Shown here piece after piece: positions 16,822 to 25,529 of a stretch of DNA of 64,000 nucleotides. The notes under the pieces were generated by a model that was given only the letters and a program-made list of their open reading frames with translations, was not told where the DNA came from and did not search any database. Source of the stretch: DAIDKA01 sp036498905 (GTDB taxonomy: Bacteria > Pseudomonadota > Gammaproteobacteria > Steroidobacterales > Steroidobacteraceae); contig DASYER010000043.1 in NCBI GenBank assembly GCA_036498905.1, positions 1-64,000 of the forward strand, given 5' to 3'. Every line of letters begins with the position of its first letter. The stretch's first letter is position 1. The translations under genes were made by a program, and so were the position numbers.

Positions 16822-17364
16822 CTAGGGGCGCTCGACCAGGGACAGTCCCAGGCGATGGGCCGCGCGCAGCAGACCGATGGTGGTTTTGGCGTCCCGCAGT
16901 TCACCCGACAGCGCCATCTCGCAGGCGCGGCGGAAACCCACCCAATGCACCTCCAGCACTTCGTGATCCTCGAGCTGGGAGCGGGCCGACGACAGGCCCT
17001 GCGCCAGGTACAGATGGATGACCTCCGAGAACACTCCGGGTGAGCTGAACAGCGTGCCGAGACTGACCCAGTCGGTGGCGCTGACGCCGGCCTCCTCGGT
17101 GAGTTCGCGCTGCGCAGTATTCTGCGGTGGTTCGGAAACCTCGAGTTTTCCGGCGGGCAACTCCCAGATCCAGCCGCCGGCGACGTACCGGTACTGGCGC
17201 AGCAGACAGACCTGCTGCAGGTCGTTGAGCGCAACGACGGCGGCGCCGCCGGGGTGATGCACGACCTCGAGTGCGGCCTGTTTGCCATTCGGCAGAACGA
17301 CGTTGTCCACCGTGACGCGGATGACACGGCCTTCATATTTCGGGGTGCTGTCGAGAGTGCTCAT
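16822..17364 (-). CDS. NUDIX hydrolase, ADP-ribose pyrophosphatase-like
   Basis: Cleaves nucleoside diphosphate-X compounds, most likely ADP-ribose or a sugar nucleotide. The Nudix box runs from G72 to V94 (GKLEVSE, then REL, TEEAGV) with the catalytic REUxEE glutamates intact. Upstream VVHHPGGAAVVALND, QYRYVAGGWIWELPAGKLE and the downstream SSPGVFSEVIHLYLA match the ADP-ribose pyrophosphatase branch. Length 180 is normal. Its start codon is only 18 bp from that of the divergent P-loop gene, and both could use one shared AT-rich element. Confidence 0.92.
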   Translation of the reverse strand: MSTLDSTPKYEGRVIRVTVDNVVLPNGKQAALEVVHHPGGAAVVALNDLQQVCLLRQYRYVAGGWIWELPAGKLEVSEPPQNTAQRELTEEAGVSATDWVSLGTLFSSPGVFSEVIHLYLAQGLSSARSQLEDHEVLEVHWVGFRRACEMALSGELRDAKTTIGLLRAAHRLGLSLVERP

Positions 17365-17382
17365 TGGGCTTAGGATATCTGA

Positions 17383-17937
17383 ATGAGCCAGCGTCGAGTG
17401 TTTCTGGTAACAGGCCTGCCGGCCACCGGCAAGACGACACTGGCACGCGCACTCGCACGCACGCTGGCGGCGCCACTGCTGTCGAAGGATGCGATCAAGG
17501 AGCCGCTGCTCGATATTCTCGGTGCAGCCGACCGCACCGCCTCACGCCGACTCAGCGACGCAAGTTTTGCCGTGCTCTTCGAACTCGCAAACGAGTACCT
17601 GCCGCTGCTGGGCACGGTGGTGATGGAGGGCAACTTCAGGCCCGGTGAGCATGAGCTTGTGTTGCAGGTGCTCTTGGCGCGTCACGCACCCGTGTCGTGC
17701 ATACAGGTGCTGTGCCGGGTCCCGGAACCTCTGCGGCAGGAACGCCTTGCGCTGCGTGCGGCGGATCCGGCGCGTCATCCGGGACATCGGGATGGCCTTT
17801 GGGTGGCACAGGCCGCAGTCGAGGCGGATGGGTTTTTGGACATTGCCGGGTCGCAGCGGGTGGAGGCAGGGGACAGGTCTGAGCCGACGCACAGTTGTGC
17901 ATTGATCCGTAGCCTCACAAACCGCCAACTCGTATAG
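17383..17937 (+). CDS. P-loop kinase-like protein (AAA_33/zeta-like)
   Basis: A small nucleotide-binding protein with Walker A GLPATGKTT (11-19). LSKDAIKEPLLDILG resembles the substrate-sensing loop of AAA_33 kinases, and VVMEGNFRPGEHELVLQ resembles their strand-3 region. CRVPEPLRQERLALR supplies lid arginines. Such proteins phosphorylate small molecules, sugars or antibiotics, or act as toxin kinases; no antitoxin partner is adjacent. A -10-like TAGGAT lies 6 nt before the ATG, so the mRNA may be leaderless. The substrate is unknown. Confidence 0.78.
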   Translation: MSQRRVFLVTGLPATGKTTLARALARTLAAPLLSKDAIKEPLLDILGAADRTASRRLSDASFAVLFELANEYLPLLGTVVMEGNFRPGEHELVLQVLLARHAPVSCIQVLCRVPEPLRQERLALRAADPARHPGHRDGLWVAQAAVEADGFLDIAGSQRVEAGDRSEPTHSCALIRSLTNRQLV

Positions 17938-17946
17938 TCGTCGGCC

Positions 17947-20079
17947 ATGGCGACACCCGCTTACCTGGCCACACTGAATACCGCCCAACGCAAGGCGGCG
18001 ACCTTCGGGGAGATCCGCGGTGGCGAGCAGAGCGTCACTTTCATCGGCAAGGTCGGCGAGAAGGCCGCCGAAAAGGGTGTCGATGCCGGTCCGTTGCTGA
18101 TCATCGCCGGCGCAGGCACCGGCAAGACGAATACCCTCGCGCATCGCGTCGCGCACCTGACGATGAATGGCGTCGATCCGGGACGGATCCTGATGCTGAC
18201 CTTCACGCGCCGCGCCGCTCAGGAAATGCGCCGGCGCGCACGCGACATCGTCAAACTCGCCATGAATGAGACCTTGGGGGGGCTGAACCAGGTTCTGGCG
18301 CAGCGCCTGTCGTGGTCCGGCACTTTTCATTCGATGGCGAACCGCTTGCTGCGCCATTACGCCCGGCATCTGAAGCTCAATCCACAGTTCACCGTCATCG
18401 ATCGCGGCGACAGTGCCGATCTGATGGATGCGGTGCGCCAGGAACTGGGTTTCGACGGCAAGGAGCAGCGCTTCCCGCGACGCGATACCTGCCTCGCCAT
18501 CTATTCGCATCGGGTCAATACCCGCAAGACGCTCAAAGAGTCGCTGGATGAGCAGTATCCGTGGTGCGCGCAGTGGGAGGATGAACTGACCCGGCTGTAT
18601 CGGGCCTATGTGCAGCGCAAACAAAGCTACGGGATTCTCGACTACGACGATCTGCTTCTGTACTGGCACATCATGATGGGCGAGCCGAAACTGGCGCAGC
18701 ACGTCAGCGGCCATTTCGACCATGTGCTGGTGGACGAATACCAGGATACCAATGTGATGCAGGCGCAGATCCTGCACGCGCTGCGCCCCGATGGACGCGG
18801 GCTGACCGTCGTGGGCGATGACGCCCAGGCGATCTATTCGTTTCGTGCCGCGACCGTCGACAACATCCTGAATTTTCCTGAGCAGTTCCAGCCGCGCGCG
18901 GAGGTCATCACCCTGGCGCAGAATTACCGCTCCTGCCAACAGGTCCTCGATGCCTCCAATGCCCTGATGGCCGATGCGCCGCGCCAGTTCCGTAAGCACC
19001 TGCTCTCCGCCCGCGGCGCCGGCCAGCGGCCGCGGCTGGTGACCGTCGATGACCTGGCTACGCAGGCCGATTCGATCTGCAATGAAGTGCTGCGGCGGCG
19101 CGAGGCGCAGGTACCCCTGCACCGCCAGGCGGTGCTGTTCCGCAGCGGCAGCCACAGCGACCTTTTGGAAGTCGAGCTGACCCGACGGCAGATCCCATTT
19201 GTGAAGTACGGCGGCCTGCGCTTCCTCGAGGCGGCGCACGTCAAGGATCTGCTGGCGGTGCTGCGCTGGATCGACAATCCGCTCAATCACATGGCCGCCT
19301 TCCGCGCCTTGCAGCTGTTACCGGGTATGGGGCCGGCGAACGCGCAGCGCGCAATTGCCCACATGGAGGCCCAGCAGCACAGTGCCGCCGCGTTGGCGGG
19401 CTTCACGGCGCCGAACGTGGACCCCGGCGAGATCGAGAAACTCTCGGACCTGCTGCAGATCCTCACAGATCCGCAGCGCGAGTGGCCCGGCCAGGTGCGC
19501 CTGGTACGCGACTGGTACAAGCCGCACCTGGAACGCATCTATGAGAGCGTGCACACGCGCATCGGGGACCTCGATCAGCTGGAGTTGCTGTCCGGCCAGT
19601 TCACCTCGCGCGAACGCTTCATCACGGAGTTGACGCTCGACCCGCCGGAGGCCGCCAGCGACCTGGCAGGCAAGCCGGGAATGGATGAGGATTACCTGGT
19701 GCTCTCGACCATCCACTCCGCCAAGGGCATGGAATGGGATACGGTGTACCTGATGAATGTCGTCGACGGCAGTTTCCCGTCGGAGTTCGCGACCCGCAAA
19801 CCCGAACTGATCGAGGAGGAGCGCCGCCTCCTCTATGTCGCGATGACCCGAGCGCGCAATGAACTGATGCTGTACAGCCCGTTGAAGTTCCAGATTACGA
19901 GCCAGCCGAAGAACTCGGACGGCCATGTGTATGGGGGTCGCAGCCGCTTCATGACGGAAAAACTGCTGAAGGCGTTCGACCCCGTCGTGGTCCACGGTGC
20001 AAACGCCGATGAGATCGCGTTGGGGGATGCGGGCACATCGGCACTGGATGTGAATGCCCGCCTCAAGGAAATGTGGTAA
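17947..20079 (+). CDS. UvrD/Rep-family ATP-dependent DNA helicase
   Basis: Superfamily 1A 3'-5' DNA helicase. Motifs in order: Q-motif LNTAQRKAA, Walker A GAGTGKT (55-61), Ia LTFTRRAAQEMRRRA, II DEYQDT (about 263), III VVGDDAQAIYSFRAA, IV YRSCQQVLDASN, V STIHSAKGMEWD and VI RRLLYVAMTRARNEL. Compared with UvrD/PcrA, about 27 extra residues separate the Q-motif from Walker A. At 710 residues it is full length but lacks a recognisable nuclease domain. TATAGT lies 8 nt before the ATG. It is probably involved in repair or fork restart; it is not confidently uvrD or rep. Confidence 0.93.
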   Translation: MATPAYLATLNTAQRKAATFGEIRGGEQSVTFIGKVGEKAAEKGVDAGPLLIIAGAGTGKTNTLAHRVAHLTMNGVDPGRILMLTFTRRAAQEMRRRARDIVKLAMNETLGGLNQVLAQRLSWSGTFHSMANRLLRHYARHLKLNPQFTVIDRGDSADLMDAVRQELGFDGKEQRFPRRDTCLAIYSHRVNTRKTLKESLDEQYPWCAQWEDELTRLYRAYVQRKQSYGILDYDDLLLYWHIMMGEPKLAQHVSGHFDHVLVDEYQDTNVMQAQILHALRPDGRGLTVVGDDAQAIYSFRAATVDNILNFPEQFQPRAEVITLAQNYRSCQQVLDASNALMADAPRQFRKHLLSARGAGQRPRLVTVDDLATQADSICNEVLRRREAQVPLHRQAVLFRSGSHSDLLEVELTRRQIPFVKYGGLRFLEAAHVKDLLAVLRWIDNPLNHMAAFRALQLLPGMGPANAQRAIAHMEAQQHSAAALAGFTAPNVDPGEIEKLSDLLQILTDPQREWPGQVRLVRDWYKPHLERIYESVHTRIGDLDQLELLSGQFTSRERFITELTLDPPEAASDLAGKPGMDEDYLVLSTIHSAKGMEWDTVYLMNVVDGSFPSEFATRKPELIEEERRLLYVAMTRARNELMLYSPLKFQITSQPKNSDGHVYGGRSRFMTEKLLKAFDPVVVHGANADEIALGDAGTSALDVNARLKEMW

Positions 20080-20091
20080 CGATCGGCTGTA

Positions 20092-20113
20092 GGGCTCTGT
20101 CGGGACAGAGTCC
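20092..20113 (+). terminator. Hairpin after the helicase gene
   Basis: Arms GGGCTCTGT and ACAGAGTCC (one G-U pair) enclose a CGGG tetraloop, followed by a weak T-rich stretch. It lies 13 nt past the helicase stop and between convergent genes, so it may terminate both. Confidence 0.5.
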
Positions 20114-20146
20114 TTGGATTTCCCTCGCGCAGGTCCGACCCGATTC

Positions 20147-20428
20147 TCAGCGTCTGAACGGACCGCCGCCCTGGCGCGGCCGCTGCGGACGCTCCTGGGC
20201 TTCGTTGATGCGCAGCGGGCGACCGCCCAGCTGCTGTCCGTTGAGTGCCTGAATCGCGGCCTGCGCCTCGGCCGGCGCCATCTCCACGAACCCGAAGCCC
20301 CGGGGCTTGCCGGTCTCGCGGTCGTTGATGAGCTTTACTGATTCCACGGTCCCGTGACGTTCAAAGAGGGCTCGAAGGTCCGGTTCCGTAGCATCGAAGG
20401 GCAGATTGCCCACATAGATCGTCGTCAT
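20147..20428 (-). CDS. RRM-domain RNA-binding protein
   Basis: A single-RRM protein of the small bacterial/cyanobacterial Rbp type. RNP2 is IYVGNL (4-9), RNP1 is KPRGFGFVEM (41-50), and aromatic residues needed for RNA stacking are intact. The C-terminal 15 residues are Arg/Gly/Pro-rich (RPQRPRQGGGPFRR), a common unstructured RNA-binding tail. At 93 residues it is complete. It probably binds single-stranded RNA; targets are unknown. It is followed upstream on the same strand by speA, with 76 bp between them. Confidence 0.93.
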   Translation of the reverse strand: MTTIYVGNLPFDATEPDLRALFERHGTVESVKLINDRETGKPRGFGFVEMAPAEAQAAIQALNGQQLGGRPLRINEAQERPQRPRQGGGPFRR

Positions 20429-20504
20429 CCGGTTCTCTCACACACCACTGGATCGAAAACGATGCTACTCCCGGCATTTCGGGGACGCAACGCAGGCGCC
20501 CCGG

Positions 20505-22463
20505 TCAACTGCCGGGGGGCTCCAGATAGGCGTAACCGTTGAGCTCACCTTCGTAGAAGCGTTTGACCTGCTGGCTCTCGGCGAGCGTCATGCGCCCATC
20601 GCGCACCGCGCGCTCACAGTCGCGCGACAGGGCCGGGTAGAGCTCGGCAACGTCGTACTCCATGTACTCCAGCACCTTGTTCGCGGTATCGCCCTTGACG
20701 ACCTCCTCGATCCACCAGCCGCCTTCCTCGAGCAGGCGAATGTGCACCACGTGAGTATCGCCGAACAGGTTGTGCAGGTCGCCCAGGGTCTCCTGGTACG
20801 CGCCGACCAGGAAGGCGGCCAGGTAGTACTCCTCCCCGGCCAGCAGTTCATGTAGTTCGAGCGTGCGCTTGATTTCGCGGTGGCTGACAAAGCGATCAAT
20901 CTTGCCATCCGAATCACAGGTGATGTCGGCGAGCACGCCGATGCGTGTGGGCTGCTCGTTGAGGCGGTGGATCGGCATGATCGGGAACAGCTGATCGATG
21001 GCCCAGCTGTCCGGCAGCGACTGGAAAACCGAGAAGTTGCAGAAGTAGGTGTCGGAGAGAATCGATTCCAGATCGGCCAACTCCTCGGGGCTCTCCTCGA
21101 GGCGCCGGCAGGCGTCGCGGATGCGCGAGCAGGTGGCCCAGTACAGCCGTTCGGCCAGCGCGCGAAACTGCAGCGACAGCAGCCCGAGGTTGAACATCTG
21201 CAGCGTCTGCTCACGCGCCGTCTGGGCGTCGTGATAGCACTCGACAAGCCGCCGTTCGTTGACCGAACGGTAGGCGACGAACAGATCCTGCACCGGCTGC
21301 GGAATCTCATCCTCGCCGGGATAATCCTCAGCCTCCCGGCCGGTGACCCGGAACCGGTCCAGGGCGGAGAACCCCAGAGTGTTGAAGATCAGCACGCTGT
21401 GGTATGCCGCGACGGCACGTCCGGACTCACTGATGATCATCGGATGGGGAATGTCGCGCGCATTGCACACGCTCGCGATCCGGTAGACCACGTCGCTGGC
21501 ATATTCGTTGAGCGTGTAGTTCATGGAGGACGCGAAGTTGGTGCCGCTGCCGTCGTAGTCGACGCCTAACCCGCCGCCGACATCGATGTACTTGAGGCCG
21601 GCGCCCATGATCTGCAGTTCGGCGTACACGTGGGCAAGCTCGGTGATCGATTCCTTCACGCGACGGATGTCCTGCAGCTGGCTGCCCGGGTGGCAGTGCA
21701 CCAGCTGCAGGCAGTCGAGCATGTCGCGGTCCTTGAGGACCTTGAACAGATCCAGGATTTCGGTCACGAACAGCCCGAACTTGGACCTGGCGCCATTGCT
21801 GTCGCGCCAGCGGCCCGAACCTTCGCTGGAAAGCTTCACGCGCACGCCAAGCCGCGGCCTCACCTGGTAGCCGTCGGCGAGCTTGAGCAGGATGTCGAGT
21901 TCCTCGAAATTCTCGATGACCGGGATGATGGTTCGACCAAGCTTGGTCGCAAGCACGACAGCTTCCAGATAGCTGTGGTCCTTGAAGCCATTGCAGATGA
22001 TGAGGCGGTCGGGCGCATTCTCGGTCATCGCCATCACGGCCAGCAGCTCGGGCTTGGAACCGACCTCGAGGCCAAAGCCGAATTCGCGCCCGTAGCGGTA
22101 CACCTCTTCGACCACGAGGCGTTGCTGGTTGACTTTGATGGGATAAACGGCTGCGTACCGGTTGCCGTAGTCGTTCTCGGCGATGGCCTGGGCGAAGGCG
22201 GCGTGCAGATTGCGCAAACGGTTGGCCAGGATATCCGACAGACGCACCACCACCGGGGCGGTCAGATCCCGGGCCCTGAGCCCTTCGACGACCTCGAACA
22301 GATCGATGCTCTGGCCGCCCGGCTGGGTGTCGGGCCGCACGATGACGTGCCCGGCCTCATTGATGGAGAAGTACCCCTTGCCCCACGCATTGACGTGGTA
22401 GAGGTCCAGCGAGTCCTCGATGGTCCACGCCTGTCCGGGACCCTTATGATTGTTTCCGTTCAT
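20505..22463 (-). CDS. speA: Biosynthetic arginine decarboxylase
   Basis: PLP enzyme converting arginine to agmatine, the first step of the agmatine route to putrescine. The PLP lysine is K110 in AVYPIKVNQ, with GLEVGSKPELLAVM following. LVHCHPGSQ, KYIDVGGGLGVDYDG (phosphate-binding glycines) and ISESGRAVAAYHS complete the alanine-racemase-type barrel. The C-terminal half carries the SpeA-specific NFSVFQSLPDSWAIDQLFPIMPIHRL. Length 652 matches E. coli SpeA (658). Homospermidine synthase about 4 kb away can use putrescine derived from its product. Confidence 0.97.
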   Translation of the reverse strand: MNGNNHKGPGQAWTIEDSLDLYHVNAWGKGYFSINEAGHVIVRPDTQPGGQSIDLFEVVEGLRARDLTAPVVVRLSDILANRLRNLHAAFAQAIAENDYGNRYAAVYPIKVNQQRLVVEEVYRYGREFGFGLEVGSKPELLAVMAMTENAPDRLIICNGFKDHSYLEAVVLATKLGRTIIPVIENFEELDILLKLADGYQVRPRLGVRVKLSSEGSGRWRDSNGARSKFGLFVTEILDLFKVLKDRDMLDCLQLVHCHPGSQLQDIRRVKESITELAHVYAELQIMGAGLKYIDVGGGLGVDYDGSGTNFASSMNYTLNEYASDVVYRIASVCNARDIPHPMIISESGRAVAAYHSVLIFNTLGFSALDRFRVTGREAEDYPGEDEIPQPVQDLFVAYRSVNERRLVECYHDAQTAREQTLQMFNLGLLSLQFRALAERLYWATCSRIRDACRRLEESPEELADLESILSDTYFCNFSVFQSLPDSWAIDQLFPIMPIHRLNEQPTRIGVLADITCDSDGKIDRFVSHREIKRTLELHELLAGEEYYLAAFLVGAYQETLGDLHNLFGDTHVVHIRLLEEGGWWIEEVVKGDTANKVLEYMEYDVAELYPALSRDCERAVRDGRMTLAESQQVKRFYEGELNGYAYLEPPGS

Positions 22464-22550
22464 CGCGACCTGACTTACCGCGCCGGCCGGGCGTATGCCC
22501 GAGGGGCGCGGACGATAGCAAAAAAGCGGGACAACCGGATGACGCTTGCG

Positions 22551-23405
22551 TCAGACCGGACCTGTGGCGACCTTGCGGGCGGGGTCGCGGATCCATTCGC
22601 TGAAGGACCCGGCATATAAGCGCGCGCCGGGCAGGCCAGCCACTTCCATGGCCAGCAGATTGTGACATGCCGTGACGCCCGACCCGCACATGGCGACGAC
22701 CTGCGTAGGCGGTGTATCGCCGAGCGCCCGATGCCACAGGGCGGCGAGGGCAGCTGCCGCCTGCAGACGGCCGCTTGCGTCCAGATTGAGGGTAAAGGGC
22801 TGATTGCGCGCGCCGGGCACATGGCCCGCGACCGGATCGATGCTCTCGTTCTGACCGGCGAAACGATCGGCCCCGCGCGCGTCCAGCAGCAAGATCCGGC
22901 CGCCTTCCAGTTCACGCTGCACGTCGGCGGTGGTCGCCTCGCGCGCCAGCGCCGGTCGCACGCTGAAGGTTCGCGCAACGGGCAGGCTCGGCGGGCTTTG
23001 CAGCGGCAGTCCCGCCGACCGCCAGGCGGCAAGCCCGCCGTTCAGTACCGCTACCCGCTCGTGCCCCAGCCAGCGCAGCAGCCACCACAGGCGCGCCGCG
23101 TACGGCGAGCGGTCCTGGTCGTAGGCTACGACATCGGTGTCGGCATCGACGCCGGCGGCACCGAGGAACGCCGCGAATGCGGCGCGCTGCGGCAGAGGAT
23201 GTCGTCCGGACTGCGGCGTCACGGGGCCGGAAAGGTCGTGGTCGAGGTGGGCGAAGAGCGCCCCGGGAATGTGGGCTGCCGCAAATTCGTGTCGTCCCCA
23301 GTCCGGACGCGACAAGTCGTGCCGGCAATCGAAAACGACAGTGCGCGTTTCGGCTGCGGCGAATCGAGCGGCAACTTCGGCCGGTTCAATCAGGTGCAAT
23401 GGCAA
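22551..23405 (-). CDS. sseA: 3-mercaptopyruvate/thiosulfate sulfurtransferase
   Basis: A two-domain rhodanese that moves sulfane sulfur from 3-mercaptopyruvate to a thiophilic acceptor. The inactive N-terminal domain has FDCRHDLSRPDWGRHEFAAAHIPGA split over two motifs and YDQDRSPYAARLWWLLRWLG. The C-terminal domain has the active cysteine in MCGSGVTACHN (C240). CGSGVT is the mercaptopyruvate-type loop (thiosulfate enzymes have CRKGVT). No ATG is available: TTG at 23405 or, better placed behind AGGA, TTG at 23399. It diverges from the GST gene with 40 bp between starts. Confidence 0.9.
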   Translation of the reverse strand: MPLHLIEPAEVAARFAAAETRTVVFDCRHDLSRPDWGRHEFAAAHIPGALFAHLDHDLSGPVTPQSGRHPLPQRAAFAAFLGAAGVDADTDVVAYDQDRSPYAARLWWLLRWLGHERVAVLNGGLAAWRSAGLPLQSPPSLPVARTFSVRPALAREATTADVQRELEGGRILLLDARGADRFAGQNESIDPVAGHVPGARNQPFTLNLDASGRLQAAAALAALWHRALGDTPPTQVVAMCGSGVTACHNLLAMEVAGLPGARLYAGSFSEWIRDPARKVATGPV

Positions 23406-23445
23406 TTCCTATACAATCATCCCGACAGCCTTGTGAATCAAGTAT

Positions 23446-24105
23446 ATGGCGATTGAAGTCTATTGGGGCAGCGGCAGCCCGTATTCCTGGCGCGTACTGC
23501 TCGCGCTCGAGTACAAGCGACTGACCTACATCGGTCACCCGCTGCAGTTCTCGCGCCAGGAGCACAAATCACCACAGATTCTGGCGCTGAATTTCCGTGG
23601 CCGCGTTCCGATTCTCAAGGACGGTGACTATGTGGTGTTCGAGTCCCTCGCCGTACTGTACTACCTGGACCTCAAATACCCGGATCCGCCGATCTTCGGC
23701 CACTCCCCGGAGGAGGCCGGTGTGATCATGCGCGTGATCTGCGAATATCAGTCGTACGTCGAAGAGCACCTGATGAAGATCGTGCGGGCGGTCTTCGAAG
23801 GCCACGCGCAGGAGCATATCGATGCCCTGGCGGACTCCATGCACGTGGTGGCGAGTGAGGCACGGTCCATCGAAGCGCGCCTGTCACGTTCCGAGTGGGT
23901 GGTGGGGGAGCATTTCTCCGCCGCCGATATTGTGATTTTCCCGGCGTTGCAGCTGCTGCTGCGCGCCCTCGACAAGCCAGCGGCCCGCGCGCTGTCCTCC
24001 CGCTTCCTACCCTTGGCGGCTAACTATCCGGCATTGGAGCGCTGGATCGGTCGCGTTGCGGCTCTGCCAGGGTATGAGCGTACTTTTCCCCCACACTGGC
24101 GGTAA
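23446..24105 (+). CDS. Glutathione S-transferase family protein
   Basis: A canonical two-domain GST. The N-terminal thioredoxin fold has WGSGSPYSWRVLLALEYK (catalytic Ser/Tyr region), the cis-proline motif GRVPIL, and FESLAVLYYLDLKY, where ES binds the gamma-glutamyl group. The C-terminal helical domain carries VVGEHFSAADIVIFPALQ, the N-capping box/hydrophobic staple. Length 219 is typical. It sits 2 nt before the homospermidine synthase gene, so they are probably co-transcribed. The substrate is not predictable; conjugation or peroxide/disulfide chemistry are both possible. Confidence 0.92.
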   Translation: MAIEVYWGSGSPYSWRVLLALEYKRLTYIGHPLQFSRQEHKSPQILALNFRGRVPILKDGDYVVFESLAVLYYLDLKYPDPPIFGHSPEEAGVIMRVICEYQSYVEEHLMKIVRAVFEGHAQEHIDALADSMHVVASEARSIEARLSRSEWVVGEHFSAADIVIFPALQLLLRALDKPAARALSSRFLPLAANYPALERWIGRVAALPGYERTFPPHWR

Positions 24106-24107
24106 TC

Positions 24108-25529
24108 ATGACAAAGCATCCGGTACATATCGATTTTCCCGGCCGAATCGTCCTCGTGGGCTTCGGCAGCATTGGCCAGGGAGTTTTGCCGCTGATCTTG
24201 CGGCACATCGGTATCGCCCCGGAACGCATCGTGATCGTCACGGCCGATGAGTCGGGTAGCGTGGAAGCCGACCACTTCGGTGTCAAGCACATCACCGAAG
24301 CCCTCACGCGCGACAACTTCCGCCGCATCCTTGCGCCGCTGATCGGCCGTGGCGACTTCCTGTTGAACGTTTCGGTGGACGTCTCGAGCATCGCGCTGAT
24401 CCGCTTCTGCTGGGAAAAGGGTGCGATGTACCTGGACACCTGTGTGGAGCCGTGGGCAGGCGGCTATACCGACCCCACTCTCAGTGCGGCGCGTCGCACC
24501 AACTACATGTTGCGTGAGGAGGCGCTGGCGCTGCGGGCCGGCAATGCACGCGCTCCGACCGCCGTCGTCACCCACGGCGCCAACCCGGGAATGGTCTCGC
24601 ACCTGGTCAAGCAGGGCATGCTGAATATCGCTGCGGACACCGGCGTCGATGCCGGCAATCCGACCTCGCGCGATGACTGGGCGGCACTGGCCAACCTGCT
24701 CGGCATCCGTGTGATCCACATCGCCGAGCGCGACACCCAGGTGTCATCCCGGCCGAAGCAGGTCGGGGAGTTCGTGAATACCTGGTCGGTGGACGGCTTT
24801 GTCAGCGAAGGGGCGCAGCCGGCCGAGCTGGGCTGGGGCACCCATGAACGCAATTTTCCGCGCGACGGCAAGCGCCATGAAGTCGGCAACGGCGCGGCGA
24901 TCTATCTGACGCAGCCGGGCGCGGCGACGCGCGTGCGGACCTGGACACCCCTGGCGGGCCATTTCCACGGCTTCTGCATCACGCACTCGGAGGCGATCTC
25001 AATCTCCGATTACCTGACGGTGCGCGAAGGCGGCAACATTGTCTATCGGCCGACCGCGCACTACGCCTATCACCCCTGTGATGCCGCGATCGCCTCGATG
25101 CACGAGTTTGCGGGACGCAATTTCATGGTCCAGGGCATGAAGCGGATCATGAGCGAAGATGTGGTGAGCGGTCGCGATGAACTCGGCGTGCTGCTCGCCG
25201 GACATAAGAAGAATGCCTACTGGTATGGCTCACGGCTGACCATCGATGAGGCGCGGGAGCTGGCGCCGTTCAACAATGCGACCAGTCTGCAGGTCACTTC
25301 GGCGTGCCTGGCCGGCATGGTGTGGGCCATGGAGAATCCGAATTGCGGTCTGGTCGAACCGGATGAGATCGATTTCCGCCGCAACATCGAAATCAGCCAG
25401 CCGTACTGGGGCAAGATGGTCGGCGCCTACACCGACTGGACGCCGTTGACGGAGCGCGAACGCCTCTTTCCGGAGGACATCGACAAGAGCGATCCGTGGC
25501 AGTTCAAGAACGTGCGCGTCATCTGGTAG
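24108..25529 (+). CDS. hss: Homospermidine synthase
   Basis: NAD-dependent enzyme joining two putrescines (or putrescine and spermidine) to form sym-homospermidine. The Rossmann motif is VLVGFGSIGQGVLP (about 16-28). Family blocks include NVSVDVSSIALIRFCWEKG, YLDTCVEPWAGGY, VVTHGANPGMVSHLVK, TWSVDGFVSEGAQPAELGWGT split in the middle, and MSEDVVSGRDELGVLLAGH. Length 473 matches bacterial Hss (about 475). Together with speA it indicates that homospermidine is made. Its end overlaps that of convergent greB by 11 nt. Confidence 0.94.
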   Translation: MTKHPVHIDFPGRIVLVGFGSIGQGVLPLILRHIGIAPERIVIVTADESGSVEADHFGVKHITEALTRDNFRRILAPLIGRGDFLLNVSVDVSSIALIRFCWEKGAMYLDTCVEPWAGGYTDPTLSAARRTNYMLREEALALRAGNARAPTAVVTHGANPGMVSHLVKQGMLNIAADTGVDAGNPTSRDDWAALANLLGIRVIHIAERDTQVSSRPKQVGEFVNTWSVDGFVSEGAQPAELGWGTHERNFPRDGKRHEVGNGAAIYLTQPGAATRVRTWTPLAGHFHGFCITHSEAISISDYLTVREGGNIVYRPTAHYAYHPCDAAIASMHEFAGRNFMVQGMKRIMSEDVVSGRDELGVLLAGHKKNAYWYGSRLTIDEARELAPFNNATSLQVTSACLAGMVWAMENPNCGLVEPDEIDFRRNIEISQPYWGKMVGAYTDWTPLTERERLFPEDIDKSDPWQFKNVRVIW

